Assembly (NCBI GenBank): GCA_003342895.1
Contig: PTFA01000020.1
Coordinates: 4,548,515 to 4,612,514, forward strand
Length of the DNA stretch: 64,000 bases
Source of the DNA: Casuarius casuarius
Taxonomy: Eukaryota > Chordata > Aves > Casuariiformes > Casuariidae
Direction: 5' to 3'
A model generated the notes under the pieces. The model did not search any database. It was not told the DNA's origin and was given only the letters and a program-made list of their open reading frames with translations. Shown one piece after another: positions 36,851 to 49,899 of the stretch (positions within the stretch are counted from its first letter, which is position 1; each line of letters opens with the position of its first letter). Both the position numbers and the translations under genes were made by a program.

Positions 36851-39800
36851 AAAAGTTGGAAAGAAGCTTCTATTAATTAATTTATTAAACGTGTTTTTCA
36901 TAGCTGGTATGACATTTGTCAGGTTTAGAGTCTTTCTCACACAGGTCCTTTCACTCCAAGATACCAGAAAGACAGCAATTAAAAATACCTGACCCTATTC
37001 AATTACCTGTGTCCAAGTCCCAAGAATGGCAAAATCGGTCCAGCTTCAACACAAGTACATATAGCAGTTGAAAATCAGCATTTTTTATTACTGTTCTTTC
37101 TAACTATGGAAAGTAAAATTATTTATGTATCAAAATGTACCCACAAACCCTAATAAAAATTTTGTCTTGTACTTTGCCATGAATGAATACATTTTTTAAA
37201 GAGAAAGAAAGATGCGAAATTACGGCCTCATGGTGAGTTTTCGGACCACTGAACCCTAGGAAGGACACGATAGGGTTAACCTCCCCGTACAGTGGATGGG
37301 GGCAGACAGGCTCTCCCAAATGCAGCTCAGGTCCTCTACGCTGGCTCCTCCTCCACCTCTCCCTCTGGAGGACCCCTGCAGCCTAACCTCTTAACTTTGG
37401 CACCTTGCATGTAGTGTAAATATCCGTCTTGTTTTACATAATCTGAAATTGGTCTCTGTCCAATGGAAAAGCAGAGCAAAAGGCTTACGCTGGTCGTCTT
37501 CACGGGGACTGAGTTCACCCACCGTGAATATAATGAGCTTGCAAAACTCTAGCACGGACACAGGGGCAAACTGGCGCTTGCCTGACACCGCTCCCAGGCC
37601 CTGTCAACGCAAGCAAATATAGCATCTACGGAACATGTCATGTACCCTGAATCAGGTGGGCATTTCTGTCTAGTCTATCAAAGTCACTCATAATGCTAAG
37701 CTAAGGTCCTTTTTTTGGAGGTCTAGCAAAGAGAAGATACTTTGCTTTGTATGCGTGCCAATGACACTTACAAACTATCAGAACCTACATGTTTTTGATT
37801 AATCGGCATAGCTAGAAAATAGTTATGTTCTTTGCTGCTGCCTTTCCCACTTCGACTTCTAAAACTACAGGCATGATCAAAATGCCACATAATTTACAGT
37901 GGTAAAGCACTAACTGTTTGTTGTTTTGTTGCTTAGTTTCTTTCATAGCCCTTCCTGAACTGCAGTAAAACCGTTCCCCCAAACAGGAGCCAGACAGGGC
38001 AATGCAATTAGAATACGAGTTGCAAAATATAATCATTTGCATATCCATGACTGACACAGAAGATCATTAATTAGGCATTCTGAGTATAAGTATATATGTA
38101 TAAATTAGCATCTATTCATCATTTAAACTGTAATAGATTTTTTTTATATCTGAATATTAACTATGTAGGAAAATTACTAAGTTTTCTACAGAAGGGCATC
38201 CAAAAAGAATTTTAGCAACAAAAATAAAATAAGAATTGCAAAAATAATCAAAATGTGAACAGTGAAGAATCTGGCATCAGTAGCATCTGTCTCTGCACTG
38301 TTCAGCATCACTTGTTGCAAGCTCTTTGCTACCTTTCTCTCCATCTCTCTCAATACAGGTGCACGTATGCACGTGCACGCACATCCCTGACAGCTCTTTA
38401 TGGTAGCACCATTTCAGGAATATCCTTAACTGTATTTAAAAGGCAATGTAGAAACCACCAGGATTTCACACCGTGACTATCCAGGGATCCCCACATCTAA
38501 TTAATAAAGGAGACATACCAAGAGCAGGACCTGTAACTACACCTCTGCCTAGCAGAGGTCCCCAGGACGTACACCTTACACCAGGTACAAGCTGATCCCT
38601 ACTAGGGAAAATAATTAGAAGGAAATAGGAGTTCTAAGGTTTTTTCAAGAGNGTAATGTAACCTCCTTCCCAGAAAGTACAAGACACTTCAAAGGCTGTA
38701 CCTTCACAAACGAAAGAAATCTGGTGATTTTGGAGGAGTAAGATGACAACTTGGAAAACCAGCAGAGTTCACAGCTTTTGAGCAGAAGTAAACAAGACAG
38801 GAATACTGGAAAAATGACAGGCAAGGCAGAAACAAATGAAGATATAATTGCCAGTAATAATATTAGCAAAGTTTGCTTGGAGCTACAAAATGCACAAAGG
38901 GAAGATAAGAAAGCTAAAAAGGAGGGGTCCACAGGTGGTGTAAGCGGGTGCAGTTGCTCTGCTATGCTGATTTACCCTTTCCAAGCATCTGGCCTGTACT
39001 TCTCAAGAACCCATGCCTACAGTCAAACAGTGAAATGCAGCACCACCAGAAACAGCATCTTCCAAAGGGTGGATATTTATTTAGCAGATAACTGATGAAT
39101 TTCATGACATGGAAACAGTAATAGGGCTACGTAAATCCAACAGAATTAGTAAGACAGAGAAAATGAAAAGCACTAACAGAAGCAGCACTCTAGCAAAAGA
39201 GCACCGAACACCCTGTTTCCTCCTATCTTGTATTTTTTCCCCTAAGAAATAGGGAACCTTGACTGTTCCCTGCCTATCAAAATGGTGGCTTTTACGTGCA
39301 ATGGTTTGGCAGCTGCTGCCCCAGCATCTTGTGTGTTGGTAGAACAGGAAAATCCATAACCACAGCATGAAACGTAGTTATGTGTGATATCACTGCAATA
39401 CAAACTGCGTGATTGATGCCTAAGTTATTTCAGTTGGACAATAACATCCAGCATTTGGGAAAGAAAAAAAAATAGAAAAATCTGATTAAAAAAGCAGGTT
39501 CCTTCATGAGTAAAGTTTCCTGAATACAGTTAAATTTAGACTCAATGGTAGCAATCACACAGAATATACCCTGACAAGCACTCTGCGTTCCTCCCACTCT
39601 TTGGCCTCATCAATATTCAGGCCCACTGACCTTGCCTGGCATCTCTGCCTTAACCTATTATTACAATATCAGCATATTCACATCTTTAAAATATCAATAT
39701 ACAGAGCCCATTAGAAGACTGAAAACTCCGTCAAACATGCACACACTCACATCCAAAAAACCCAAAACACCAGAGTGTTTGGTAGGCTAGGCTTCTCCAC

Positions 39801-41390
39801 TCCAAATTAAAAAAAATAAGAAAAAAAGAAAGAAATAGAGGAAGAAAACTCTCTGGCTTAATTTTCTGCCTTTCTACAAAGGTAGCTTTGCCTATCATGA
39901 ATTATCTCTGCATTTTAGGGTTGTTTTTAGCTCTCAGACTCCAGATCTGATATAGAGAGCTGTAGAGTGCTGACAGCTCCCACTAAATACACACGCACGA
40001 ATGACTCTAACTTTGCCAAAACTAAGCAGGAGGCTGGAACATTTTCTAAAGGTCCTTCACAACAAAGCAGAAAGGACTTGGGATTTTCTGCATGCCAGCT
40101 TTCGAGCTCAGTAGAGTTCTGTCACTCAGAACTGGCTGAGCACGAGCCCCAAAATTACAGGGTCTGTGGGGGCGCAGAGAAGGCAGGAGGTAGCTATGTC
40201 CTGGGGTCAAAGCAAAGCTGGGCAGAACGGTATGTGGATGATGCTAAAAGAGGATCACAGTTGTGGAAGATAACGATATACAGAGGAGCACAGGTTGATG
40301 TCAGGTCTCCCAGTGTCAGGGCAAGAATTATAGCCCCTAACGCTAAGGAGATCAATTTAAAGTAAGGCAGAGCCCTTAGTGCCAAGAATATCCATCAACC
40401 AATCCAGACTAATGCCTGTCATGTAACAAGCTATAGGAACCATACAGACAGAAGAGAAAATTCAGAAAGCAGCTAAATGAAAACTGATGAGCTTAACCTG
40501 CACAGCTCGGTACAGGTGGGTCTTTTCAAATGTCACGATTAAATATGAACTGGATAGGCAAGGGCAGTCTACAGGATCCAGTGCTCAAAAGCAGCCTCAG
40601 AGAAGTGCAATATTCCCCTTTTAATGGTTAGTGAAGGGGCAAGTCTGGGTCACTGGCCTTGCAGATTTTATCACAAGGACCTGTTCCTCTGTGCCTAAGA
40701 AGCTGCTAATGATCTGGTTGAATGGGCGTGAATCCCTGAAGGAACCTCTTCAAAGAGGGAGCAAAAATCTTTGATTGAGCCTTTAATATAAATAAAGCGG
40801 CTTTAGACAGTTTGGGACAAATTCATCTCTCAAAATCAAACATAATTTGAGTGTTCACCCCAAACCGCTTGTAACATCCACTTGGCTATAGAAAGGGGCT
40901 GATTTCTTGAAAAAGATTGTTCCAGCAAGAGGACAAGCCACAAAAGGAAAAAGGGCCCCTCACTTACACAGAAGAAAAAGACCACCTTTGGTGTGCTAGG
41001 CTACAGCTTTTCAGCAATGGAAACCGGACTGCCTTGTGCTTCCTGCTGCTGCAGCTAGCCTCCTTCTCGGATCCGAGACAGATGTTCCTCTGGGCCAAAG
41101 CAGTTATCCCTGGGACACACCACTGCCCCGGCCCCATACCTTGTGCCTAGGGTGCACTGGGGAATGGGTTCACAGTAAAAAGCTGGTAGTACATGGACTC
41201 TGTTGGAGGATATTACCCTGAGGAATAAACCAGATTGAAAGGAAATAAAACCTACAAGGTTCCAGTAGCATCAGAGGAGGAGAAGGTTATTTAAACTCTG
41301 AAAAAATCCAGCTTTCAGTTGCATTGCTTGCCCTTACCAGTGGGTACCCTTTAGTGAGCCTCAAAAATCTGAATTCGCCAGAATTCTGCC

Positions 41391-41660
41391 CTAGGTAGAG
41401 CAAAACTAGTTACACAACTTGATCTTAATTGAAATATTTGGTGCCTGCTGATATGTTCAAACAAATTCACCAGATCTTGATTATGCGCTAGCAATTAAAG
41501 CTATTAAGTCAGTAGACAGACAGCGGGTTATTTCATTGCTATTTGACAAAGCCAGCCGTCGTTCTTTCCCCCTGTCTGTGTGACAGCACTGTAATTAACA
41601 GTAATCAAACACTATTTGTGCTAGGTGTTGTGAGTTTGCTACCTTAGCTGGCTAGATACC
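41391..41660. promoter_or_regulatory. Candidate conserved non-coding element
   Basis: Motif-dense, non-repetitive DNA: TTGATCTTAATTGAAAT, GCGCTAGCAATTAAAGC, GTCAGTAGACAGACAG, CACTGTAATTAACAG and AATCAAACAC. Several homeodomain-type cores (TAATT/AATTA) are packed within 200 bp. Called by texture only; conservation has not been tested. Confidence 0.25.
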
Positions 41661-41994
41661 TCTGCCGATTGCAGAACATGGAAATCCACCTCTGGTCAGA
41701 AGATACACAAGATACAAAGAGACGAAAACAATGGAGCATGAGGAAGGAAGGACGCCTGCTTATTTCAGGTTTAGCTAGTTTGTTCTTGAAAGCAAGATTC
41801 GAAATTAAGAACATCATTTATTTCTGTAAGCTATATATTAAAAAAAATTAAGTTAAGCTACAAAAGCTAAATTACAAGTAACATTGTGAAATACAATAAT
41901 AATTACAATTACATTTAGCATTTATGTATTCCCTGCTTGAGAAAAGCATGTAACCTCCATTAGCAGTAATGGGAGTTCTACTCATGCATCAAGC

Positions 41995-42110
41995 GGAGAC
42001 TAGAGCCTAATAGTGCATTACATCTTCAAAGTGCTGTACAAACATTAACTAATTAATCCTCATAACCACCCTGTGTGGTAGGTAAGTGATATATGAAATA
42101 TATATCTGAG
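41995..42110 (+). repeat. L2/MIR-like repeat remnant
   Basis: CTTCAAAGTGCTGTACAAAC, then ATTAACTAATTAATCCTCAT and ACCACCCTGTGTGGTAGGTA, follow the conserved core of L2/MIR-type elements ('gcgctttacaaacattaact...atcctcacaaca.ccctgtgaggtaggta'). The usual 'cccattttacagatg' continuation is not preserved. Confidence 0.6.
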
Positions 42111-44557
42111 CAAGCGCAAGAGCAAGACAGCACCACTCTGTGCCCTTCAACACAGACCAGACATTCATCATGTTTACACTGCTACTGAATTCGGATGTAT
42201 TTTATAAGTGCAAGAAAGGGACTCATGGTGAGCCAAGTTTACTGAAGCTGGCATGGAAAGAAGTAAATTACATCTCCTTCTCTCCTCCCTCCTTCCTGGA
42301 CTCTGCGGGGCTGTTCGCATATTGACCCTGGAGGAAGTATTAATGCCAACCGCTTCCTCTTTGGATTTCTACTGTGGGGAGGGAGCTCTTGAATCCAGGA
42401 AGCAGAATGGAAAAAATCTGTGGGAGCTCCATCACTGCAGACTCCTCAGCCATCCCCTTTGATACCTTGATCTTCCTGTATTTTCTGCTACTACTCTTCC
42501 TGGCAGGCTTTCTGCCTTCAAAACCATCCGACAAAGCCTGTACATCAAAGGTGCAACAAGACCTTAGGAGGAGGAACTAGGCGTACAATTTGGGTATTCT
42601 GATTACAGGATCTGAGCGATTTCTCTTTAAATAGTAATCTAACATGGAACAGGGAGTTTCCTGATGAAAAGATTCATATTCTGAACACCCGTTCTGCAGC
42701 AGGCCACAGGCAAGAACTTTGATAGTATAACTTTACAAGCAGCAAACTGTTGGAATACCATGCAGCGAGGTCCCAGGACATAAGTCTGTAATGCTGGTTC
42801 AGAGAGCATTTTAGAAAGGTAGAGAATAAGAGAACACAGCAGCACAGCATGGGAGAGAGGGTGGTCTTGAAAAAGTAGAAGGGTTGGAGGGGGGAGAGAA
42901 GACTGAAATATTAAAAGAGAAAGGAGAAGGAAAAAGCAGAGCAGGACTTAGTGAAAACACCACACTGTGACACTTTCCATCACTACTTGACTTTCTATGC
43001 TTGACTCAGTGCAGCATAGGCCACAGTGAAATGGTGAGGTAGGCAGGTGCAACAGCAAACCTGCACAAGGATGTGAAAGGCGTTTAAGATTCCCTCAAAA
43101 TCCCAGAGACTCCGTGTGCAAGTCAAGGCCACAACTGAAATCCGTGGGTCTCTGATAAGCCAGCGTGCTTTTTCTTAGAGAGAGGCCTAGCTCAACCTGC
43201 CTCCCTGAAAGCGTGGCTCTGATCTCACCAACAGCCACGGGCGCTTTTCCACGGCTGATACTTGCATGCAAAATGATTTATGCTAATTTACAAGCCCCAA
43301 ACCAGATGGGTGTGCAGGGAGAAGCGTGAGTAGGCAATGAACAAAACTGCACTCTCAAGAGAAAAAGATGTTTTAAGACGTGTGTTTTACTACTTTCTGG
43401 TGTCATATCAAACACAAGAACAGCCAGGATGAAGTGAGAGAAACTTTCTTTGAAGAATACCTGGAGTTTTCCTTAAAAGTAGCCCCCACACCACAAAATT
43501 TACTTCATATGCTGAATCTCCAGGTAAAGGTGGTGCTCAAAACCAGCTCACTGCAACTACATTAGTATGCAGAGTTCAGGGCTTGGATGGCAACCGTAGC
43601 TGTAGGCTGCTCAGCTGGTGTGTTTGGTTCTTTAACGATAGAAACACATCTGAAACATTCTGTTTACAGACACCTATCCTAAATACATATGTACTTACTT
43701 ATACAAACCCACAATATCAATGAAGTTTCAACAAGACTACGTATAATCTTCCTAGAAATTAACTCTCACACGCCCAAGACTCTTCTGGTCAATATTTTAA
43801 CAAAATGCACCGTGGTGACAAACAGACAACAGTAGTGACAACTGTGAAGCTCCTGATGCTTGGGAAGGAAAACAGATAACTGGATTCTGGTTAGGATCTG
43901 CATAATGGAATTAAACTTCCTGGGTACTGCTTTTCACTTCGTAAAAATCAGGTTCTTTAAAACCAGAGGCAATCAGAATCACTGGGTCTCATAAATTTCC
44001 CGTCTTATATTTAACGTGATTCAAAAAGTCCACAGTGGTAGCAAATACAGGCTTTGTCATGGATTGGTGCCCCAGCACCGACCATTTTATCAAGTGATAG
44101 ATTAGTGCCTCTTCCAACACAATGCAAGCGTGCGTCTGCCTGCAGAAGGGAACGAGACCTTTTCCTGCATTTGAACTGAGCGTTTGTGTATTATCTTCAT
44201 CTGCTATTCTTTCAAGGAAGAAAAGACTTTCCCAAATTCTTGTCTTGGTGAGAAATCAATCCATGATAGGCATCAGAAACACCAGGCAGCCTCCTAATCC
44301 TGCAAGCTTTCTTGCACGTTGAAAAGCCCGCTAATGAGTTATCACCTTACGGGCCTAAGGACTGTTGTCGCCAGCGTGTTCCTGACTTCCCTGCCTAGAC
44401 ACACAGACACGCATTCGCTTTGCCCGAGCACATGAAGTCCTGACATAGTCCGTGGTCAGGATTCCTGCAACACTGAAACATCCCACTGCCTAGCCTTTCC
44501 AAAATGAGAACTAAAGGAAATCTCTTTCATGCCTTCCCTAATCCTGCTGCTTTAAAT

Positions 44558-44560
<3 letters not shown>
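42111..44560. other. Intron, nothing recognised
   Basis: Ordinary intron. A short stretch near 43240-43310 containing TGATTTATGCTAATTTAC has the look of a conserved element but is too short to call. No repeats or coding frames are recognised. Confidence 0.55.

Positions 44561-44588
<28 letters not shown>
44561..44588. repeat. (GA)14 microsatellite
   Basis: Perfect 28-bp dinucleotide repeat, followed by further GA-rich sequence. Confidence 0.97.
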
Positions 44589-44591
<3 letters not shown>

Positions 44592-44754
44592 CAAAAGAGA
44601 GAGCAAACAGCATAGAGAAATAAGATTATGAGAAACTGGTCTCATTTCAAAGGAGCCCTCCCTCTCTGTTAGTAAATATTCAGCAAATGTTGTGACCGTT
44701 TAATCTCGATCCTCCCTCTCCCTCTCACTCAATGACTATATAATTTCCAAAGAT

Positions 44755-45205
44755 GTTGAGGAAATACTCCCTGATCAGTTGAAATTTAGTGTAGACAAAT
44801 GCAAGGTAATGCACATAAAAAGCGGTAGTTTACTCATACACACTGATGGATGCTATCTTACCTATAACTGCTCTGGAAAATACCTAGGCATCACTGTAGA
44901 CAGTTCAGTGAAAACATTTGCTCTGTACAGAATGACAAAGAACTGGCACAGAAACAAGGCAACAGAGTGAGAAAACGTAGTAATATTAGTAAAGAAAAAA
45001 ATTTTTAAGCCTTATGTAAATCTTTGCTGCACACTTAAGCTCAAGTACTCATTGCTTCACTTCAAAAAGGATACAGGAGAACAAAACTTACTGCAGCTAT
45101 GGAAAAGTTCCCATCTGAGGAGGCATTTAAAAGATTAACACCATACAGTTTGGAGAAAACTGAGGTCAGGACTGACATGATAAAAAGTATGTCAAATAAT
45201 ACACG
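44755..45205 (+). mobile_element. CR1 LINE fragment (ORF2 C-terminal region)
   Basis: Translation gives MKFSVDKCKVMHIKSGS, then CSGKYLGITVDSSVKTFAL, matching the CR1 reverse-transcriptase C-terminus ('kfNvdKCkVMHiG...erDLGVtVDssLKtS'). Next, after a gap, come the nucleotides CCCATCTGAGGAGGCATTTA, AAAGATTAACACCATACAGT and TTGGAGAAAACTGAGG, which match the 'ccctatgaggagaggctaaaaagactgggact.ttcagcttggagaa' block. Internal deletions and stops show it is long dead. The 3'UTR is not clearly present. Confidence 0.75.
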
Positions 45206-45419
45206 GTTTCAGGAAGGTCCCTTTTTCTTCCTCTCTTTCTCTTCTCTTTCATTTTAAACAGAAGAAAATGAACAGCCAGGCATTTCACGGGAAACGCGTT
45301 AAGGGGCAACACGTTTAAAAATAACGCTCATTGCCTTACTAAGACAAAGGTCGCTGAAAGATTTAAAAAAAAACAATTAATGCCCATGGCTCCAGAGATG
45401 TACAGTTTTGCCACCAGTC

Positions 45420-45870
45420 TGCATGGGTTGCCAAGCCCTCTGCCGCAGCCCACAGCCGGCGGTGGTGAGCGGGCAGGGGCCGGCGTGCCTCCTTGGGCGC
45501 CTGCCTGCGCAAGGCTCCGGGACTCCGACAGCCCCCACGCAGCTGAGCACCCAGCTCTTTCTGACAACCATGGGAGTCGGTGCCCAGGCCCCAGGCTGCT
45601 TCTGACACCCCCTCACAAGACACGAACCTACATCTCTGACCACCAAAAGCTATGTCGCTGTGGGGCAGCAGCAGAGCCCCCCCGAGCCGCCTTAGAGAAG
45701 CCGGAGCCCCGGCCCTGGCTGCTCGTGGGGGGCCGCAGTCCCAAGGGCCCGAACCCCCGGCAGACGGCAGCTCTCCTCCGCGGTACGTCATGCAGCTGCT
45801 GCTCAGACGGGAATGGAAACGTCCACCGCTCCGGGTTCACGAGCAGTGCCACAGGCTGCCAAATCAAGGC
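45420..45870. promoter_or_regulatory. CpG-rich island-like segment
   Basis: Roughly 30 CpG in about 420 bp by eye, right after the CR1 fragment. Overlapping frames on both strands (up to 171 codons) are explained by composition. First member of a row of CpG-rich blocks up to 50.8 kb. Confidence 0.45.
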
Positions 45871-45951
45871 TGAGACTGAGCTGCATCGGTTATGATTTTG
45901 GCTCGATTTTCAAGCAGGTCTAATTCTGCTCTCGCTTCGACTTTTTCACTA

Positions 45952-45990
45952 ATGCAAATGAATCGACTCCAGCTATATGCTAATGCAACC
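45952..45990 (+). promoter_or_regulatory. POU octamer pair
   Basis: A perfect octamer ATGCAAAT lies at 45952-45959, and a variant ATGCTAAT (45977-45984) is overlapped by TAATGCAA (45981-45988). OCT/POU factors bind ATGCAAAT. The surrounding 45890-46110 is non-repetitive and motif-rich. Confidence 0.35.
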
Positions 45991-46479
45991 AAGAATACAA
46001 TTCAGAAATGGCACAAGGCTTTTGGGGGGATTTTCTTTTATTTCATGAAAGATCCTTAACTCTCCCAGGCTTTTGAAGTAAATCAAAGCATTCAGATGTT
46101 GCTGGTACAAATTGCATCATACCAGACACAGAAATAAAGAATAAAACATGTGTTATAATTTAGCATTCAGACAAGGCAGCTCAGCACTGCAAAGCCCTGC
46201 GTATTGGTGCAAAGGAACAAAAGTTTAGGATTGATTCCTCTTTGCAGAGACGTAAGAGGAAGCCCCTGCTGGCTTTTTTTGTTATTGTTTTTTAAATTAC
46301 AGTCGCGTGGTTTGTGCAGTTACAAGACGGTATAAATGGAGCCACTTGGCCTACCGAACTTCTCATAACACAAAGCAATCCAAAACACTATGATACTTGC
46401 TCGTTTGTTTGCTTTTAACGTTGCTGATCTTTCCCCATCACAAATGCTTGATATCCTTTGCCCAGTTCCTCGTTGCCAG

Positions 46480-47240
46480 AGGTCACCAGCTCCNCCGCCT
46501 GACTCGAGCGCCGCCAGGCCCGAGCAGAGCACGGCAGCGCGGGAGGGCCTCATCCATTTGACCAAGCATCCCACAGAGGCGGCGGCAGGCAACAGGAAAA
46601 TCCCTGCGTAAAGCAGCTAACTCACCCTCCCTGCGGGCAGAACGGCGACGAGCACCGCGAGCAGGATAACGGGCTTGGGCGCGCTGCTCTGGGCGCCAAA
46701 GCGCGTGCGAGGAAGGCCACGGTCTCTCACGAGCCCCTGCGCAACCCCTGCCTCGCACCGAACCCCGAAGCTGCCCGGCCACGCGCAGCGCTACAATCCA
46801 AGGGGAAGTCCAGAAGGACTTGCGCAGGTGTTCAGAGGAAAATGCCGCATCCCAAATGCTCCCTGAAACCCAAGAAGGCCCTGTTGCAGCACAGGAGCTA
46901 CCGTGACTGTGGGCACAGGCCGTGGCAGGATGCGCTGGCTGCGCTCCTCTAGCCCCGCAGCATCTGGCCCCACGTGGCTGCGGTTGCTCTGCTTTCCTCC
47001 CCTTGGTGCTGGGAGGGAGCGCAGCTCCCCGTGCTCCTTGGGGTCAAGGAAAGGCTTCGGGACTTACGCTCTGGAAAATCGTGCGTGCATGCTCTCTCGC
47101 ACAGGCACGTGCGGGTGCTGAGCATCCTTCCTCTCCTCCTCCGAATTTACGGGGAGCAGCAGCTCGGCGGGCTCGGTCGGGGCGCACATCTGCGCTGCTG
47201 GCCGCGCTGCGCGACACTACAGGGTGACTCATAGCAAACG
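46480..47240. promoter_or_regulatory. CpG-rich island-like segment
   Basis: Dense CpG, with words such as CTCGAGCGCCGCC, GCGGCGG and ACGGCGACGAGCACCGCGAG. Strongest around 46490-46790 and again 47100-47220. No first exon or splice donor joining MAML3 exon 2 can be proved from sequence alone. One ambiguous base at 46494. Confidence 0.45.
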
Positions 47241-48764
47241 GGGGGCAGTTCAAAGGGTGGGAGGTGAAGAGATGTGTGAAAAATGTCTGGCAAAGTAATG
47301 TGATTAACATGAGCAAGACTGTGTAAATCATGATATTGCGGGAGTCTGCCTGCTACTCTCACCCGCTAAAAGCAATAAACCACAGCATAAACAAGACACC
47401 TCCCCCAGCACAAGTTACATTAAGACGGTAACTGACTGACGCTGGCGCTGCGCAGGGAATTACATTACTTTAATGCAGAGTTGCAAAATTTTACTCATCC
47501 ACTCAAGGCAAGTCATATTTTGATGGACAAGCAAAATAAATAGATTTTTCATTGTAAGCGTCCTACTAAAAGGCTGACAAATAAATCTTCCTGGGCTGGC
47601 ATTATCTTCCATAGTAGTTTTAGTGGTCTGAATGCCAGGAATACATAACACGTATTTTAATGCATTGGTTCATATTCATATACAATTGCCTTTTTGCTCA
47701 ACAACAAAAATCTGAGTTTTTGTTTCAACCGTACTGGTGTAAATCCCAGCTAAATCTGCTGATGCTTCCTACTCAGGCAAGGTTATTCCAAGGGAAGGTA
47801 ATGGTATAATATCAGTTGTCCCCCTAATATTTCACAGTTCACTCTGATTCTAGCTGCTCTTCTTCCAGAAATAAAATGAAAAAAGAAAAAGGGAACCACC
47901 ATTAAAGAGAAACAAGAGACTACATTCTTGCTTCTCTTTTTTCTGGGTGCATTTGAAATTCATTGGGATCACCATAGTTCAACAGGAACTTTAAAAGATG
48001 AGCTCACTATTTACATGAATGAATTCGCCGTTTCCAGTAAAATCTGTCCTAACGATGGAATTTTTTTCCTCCTCGTGCTATAGAACAAAAATATTTCTGA
48101 AAGGTTCCTCAGCTTTCTGTGCGTCCCTGTTTACATACAGATAAAAACTCAGAACTGAAGTGCAGTAAATTACTGCTTCAGAGACCCATGACTTGCCCCT
48201 GCCCCCAGTTACGTGCATTAGTATCAACTGTAACCCAGGTGTAGGCAAACTGCAAAGGCCTAAACGCTCTTAGAAGCTGAAATGCAGTTTTTCATTTAAA
48301 AAATAAAATCCATCTGTTCAGTTTAGGTATTTCTATGCATCTGTCACCTGAGTAGCTATCCTGCTACCTAAATAGAATTACACAGAATAAAAATTTGCTT
48401 CAGTGGTTAACTATCATCAAAAGATTGTTTTATCCAGCCTCTTCAGAGAATAAAGAATATAAAGGGGATTTAAGCACAAAACAAACATAGCCTTTCCATC
48501 GCTAGTGGCAGGGAAAGGAGGAGTGCAGACTGTGAAGCCACCACCTAAACAGAGCCCCTGTAGCCAGGTCTGCACACTCGCACAAAAGCATCTGCCAGCA
48601 AAGCTAGTGCACGCATCAGCCAGAGACTGTTTTAAAAGCACAGCTTATGTAGCATTTCCTCCAACGAAAATGCAAACCCAGGAAAAGGACTTCCTGGCTG
48701 GCATGGCTACATTTGCACTGAGGCAGCTTCTGTCGGTTTAACCGCCTTGCGCAGAGTGACACAC
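47241..48764. other. Intron between CpG-rich blocks, nothing recognised
   Basis: AT-rich intron with only chance frames. Confidence 0.55.
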
Positions 48765-49050
48765 CCAGCCGAAACGGCGCATCACCAGGAGCGCGGCCTG
48801 CGTTTCCCCGGGTGTCCAACGTCGGCTGGCCACGAACCTTGAGGCGCCACCGGCTCCCGCCGACCCCGTCGCTCGGCAGGACGGCCCCAGCCCCCGGGCA
48901 GCCCTTCACGCGCCGCCTGTGCCCGCAGCCGGCCCCATGGCTGCCAGCCTCCGCGGCGGAGCTCAGCCCGCTGCTCATGCGCCTGGGGGAGAGGAGCCCA
49001 GCTACNCAGGATCCCGTGCTGCTTCCACACCGAGCGCCTGGCGTCAGGCT
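48765..49050. promoter_or_regulatory. CpG-rich segment
   Basis: GC-rich DNA with frequent CpG (for example CCGCCGACCCCGTCGCTCGG in the 48840-48880 region). Ambiguous base at 49006. Part of the same row of islands. Confidence 0.4.
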
Positions 49051-49899
49051 CTGAACTTCAGAAAAGCTCCCCTGGGACTGTTCAGACTAGGAAAAAATGT
49101 TGTTTCCAGTGAACTACTTTAACTCAATTGATTATCCCATTTTAGTGCCAATGCAGACACATTTTAGCCCCTTCCACGCAATACTTGCAGGCCAAGTAAG
49201 TGCTACAGGCTGACGGCCCTTCTCTGCTGCCAGCATGGCTTTCCTAGGCAGGCCTTGGATAAGCTTGAGATAAAAGGAGCTCTATTTTGTTACTAGACTC
49301 AAGGCTGAAAGCTATTTGTAGGCACATAAACTGGCTTTAATGTCACATTTTATTGCTTATTTACATGTATCGTACAAACTTCCAGCCATTTACTTGGGTG
49401 CCAAAATATGAATTTCAATACTTCACTGTAGGCGTGCATGTTAAAAACCATCCACCTTCTCTTTCCTGTCCCATCTTCTCTTGATTTAAAAATGGATATA
49501 AATATCTATTAATACTTAATAATATGTATTTTACCTCAGGGCTGATACGTATGTAATACATATCTGTGGCGATTGCTAGAATTCAAACACATGCAGTAAA
49601 TTGTAAAAAGCTGATAGAGCATATTAATTTGAGTTACATGCCAAAACAGTCTACATAAAACAGCACCGCTTTAATTTCCCACAATTTTAACTTTAACTAC
49701 TTGGAACAGATTCAAGCAGTATCTGCTCTGCCTTTATTAGACTTTTTTCTCTCGGACAGACCCCAGGCTCACCTGATGGACTCGGGCACCTGACAACAGA
49801 CAACTTTAGCAAATAAAGCAACAGTCATAAGCCCAGGCTGAACAGGCTTTATCTATGGGAAGGAAAACCAAAGCAAAATACGACCATAGAAACGCTTCC
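49051..49899. other. AT-rich intron, nothing recognised
   Basis: Includes a single YGTGGGAA site on the minus strand (49676-49683). No repeats or coding frames recognised. Confidence 0.55.

Larger units (their letters stand above)
34309..41390. other. Intron, no genes recognised; simple repeat and GC-rich block
   Basis: CCAAT (34352-34356) and an inverted CCAAT (ATTGG, 34456-34460) flank CpG-containing DNA. Other contents are the TA/TG microsatellite at 35299 and the GC block at 36560. Most of 37000-40300 is AT-rich intron with chance frames. Ambiguous bases lie at 35573, 36296 and 38652. Confidence 0.55.
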
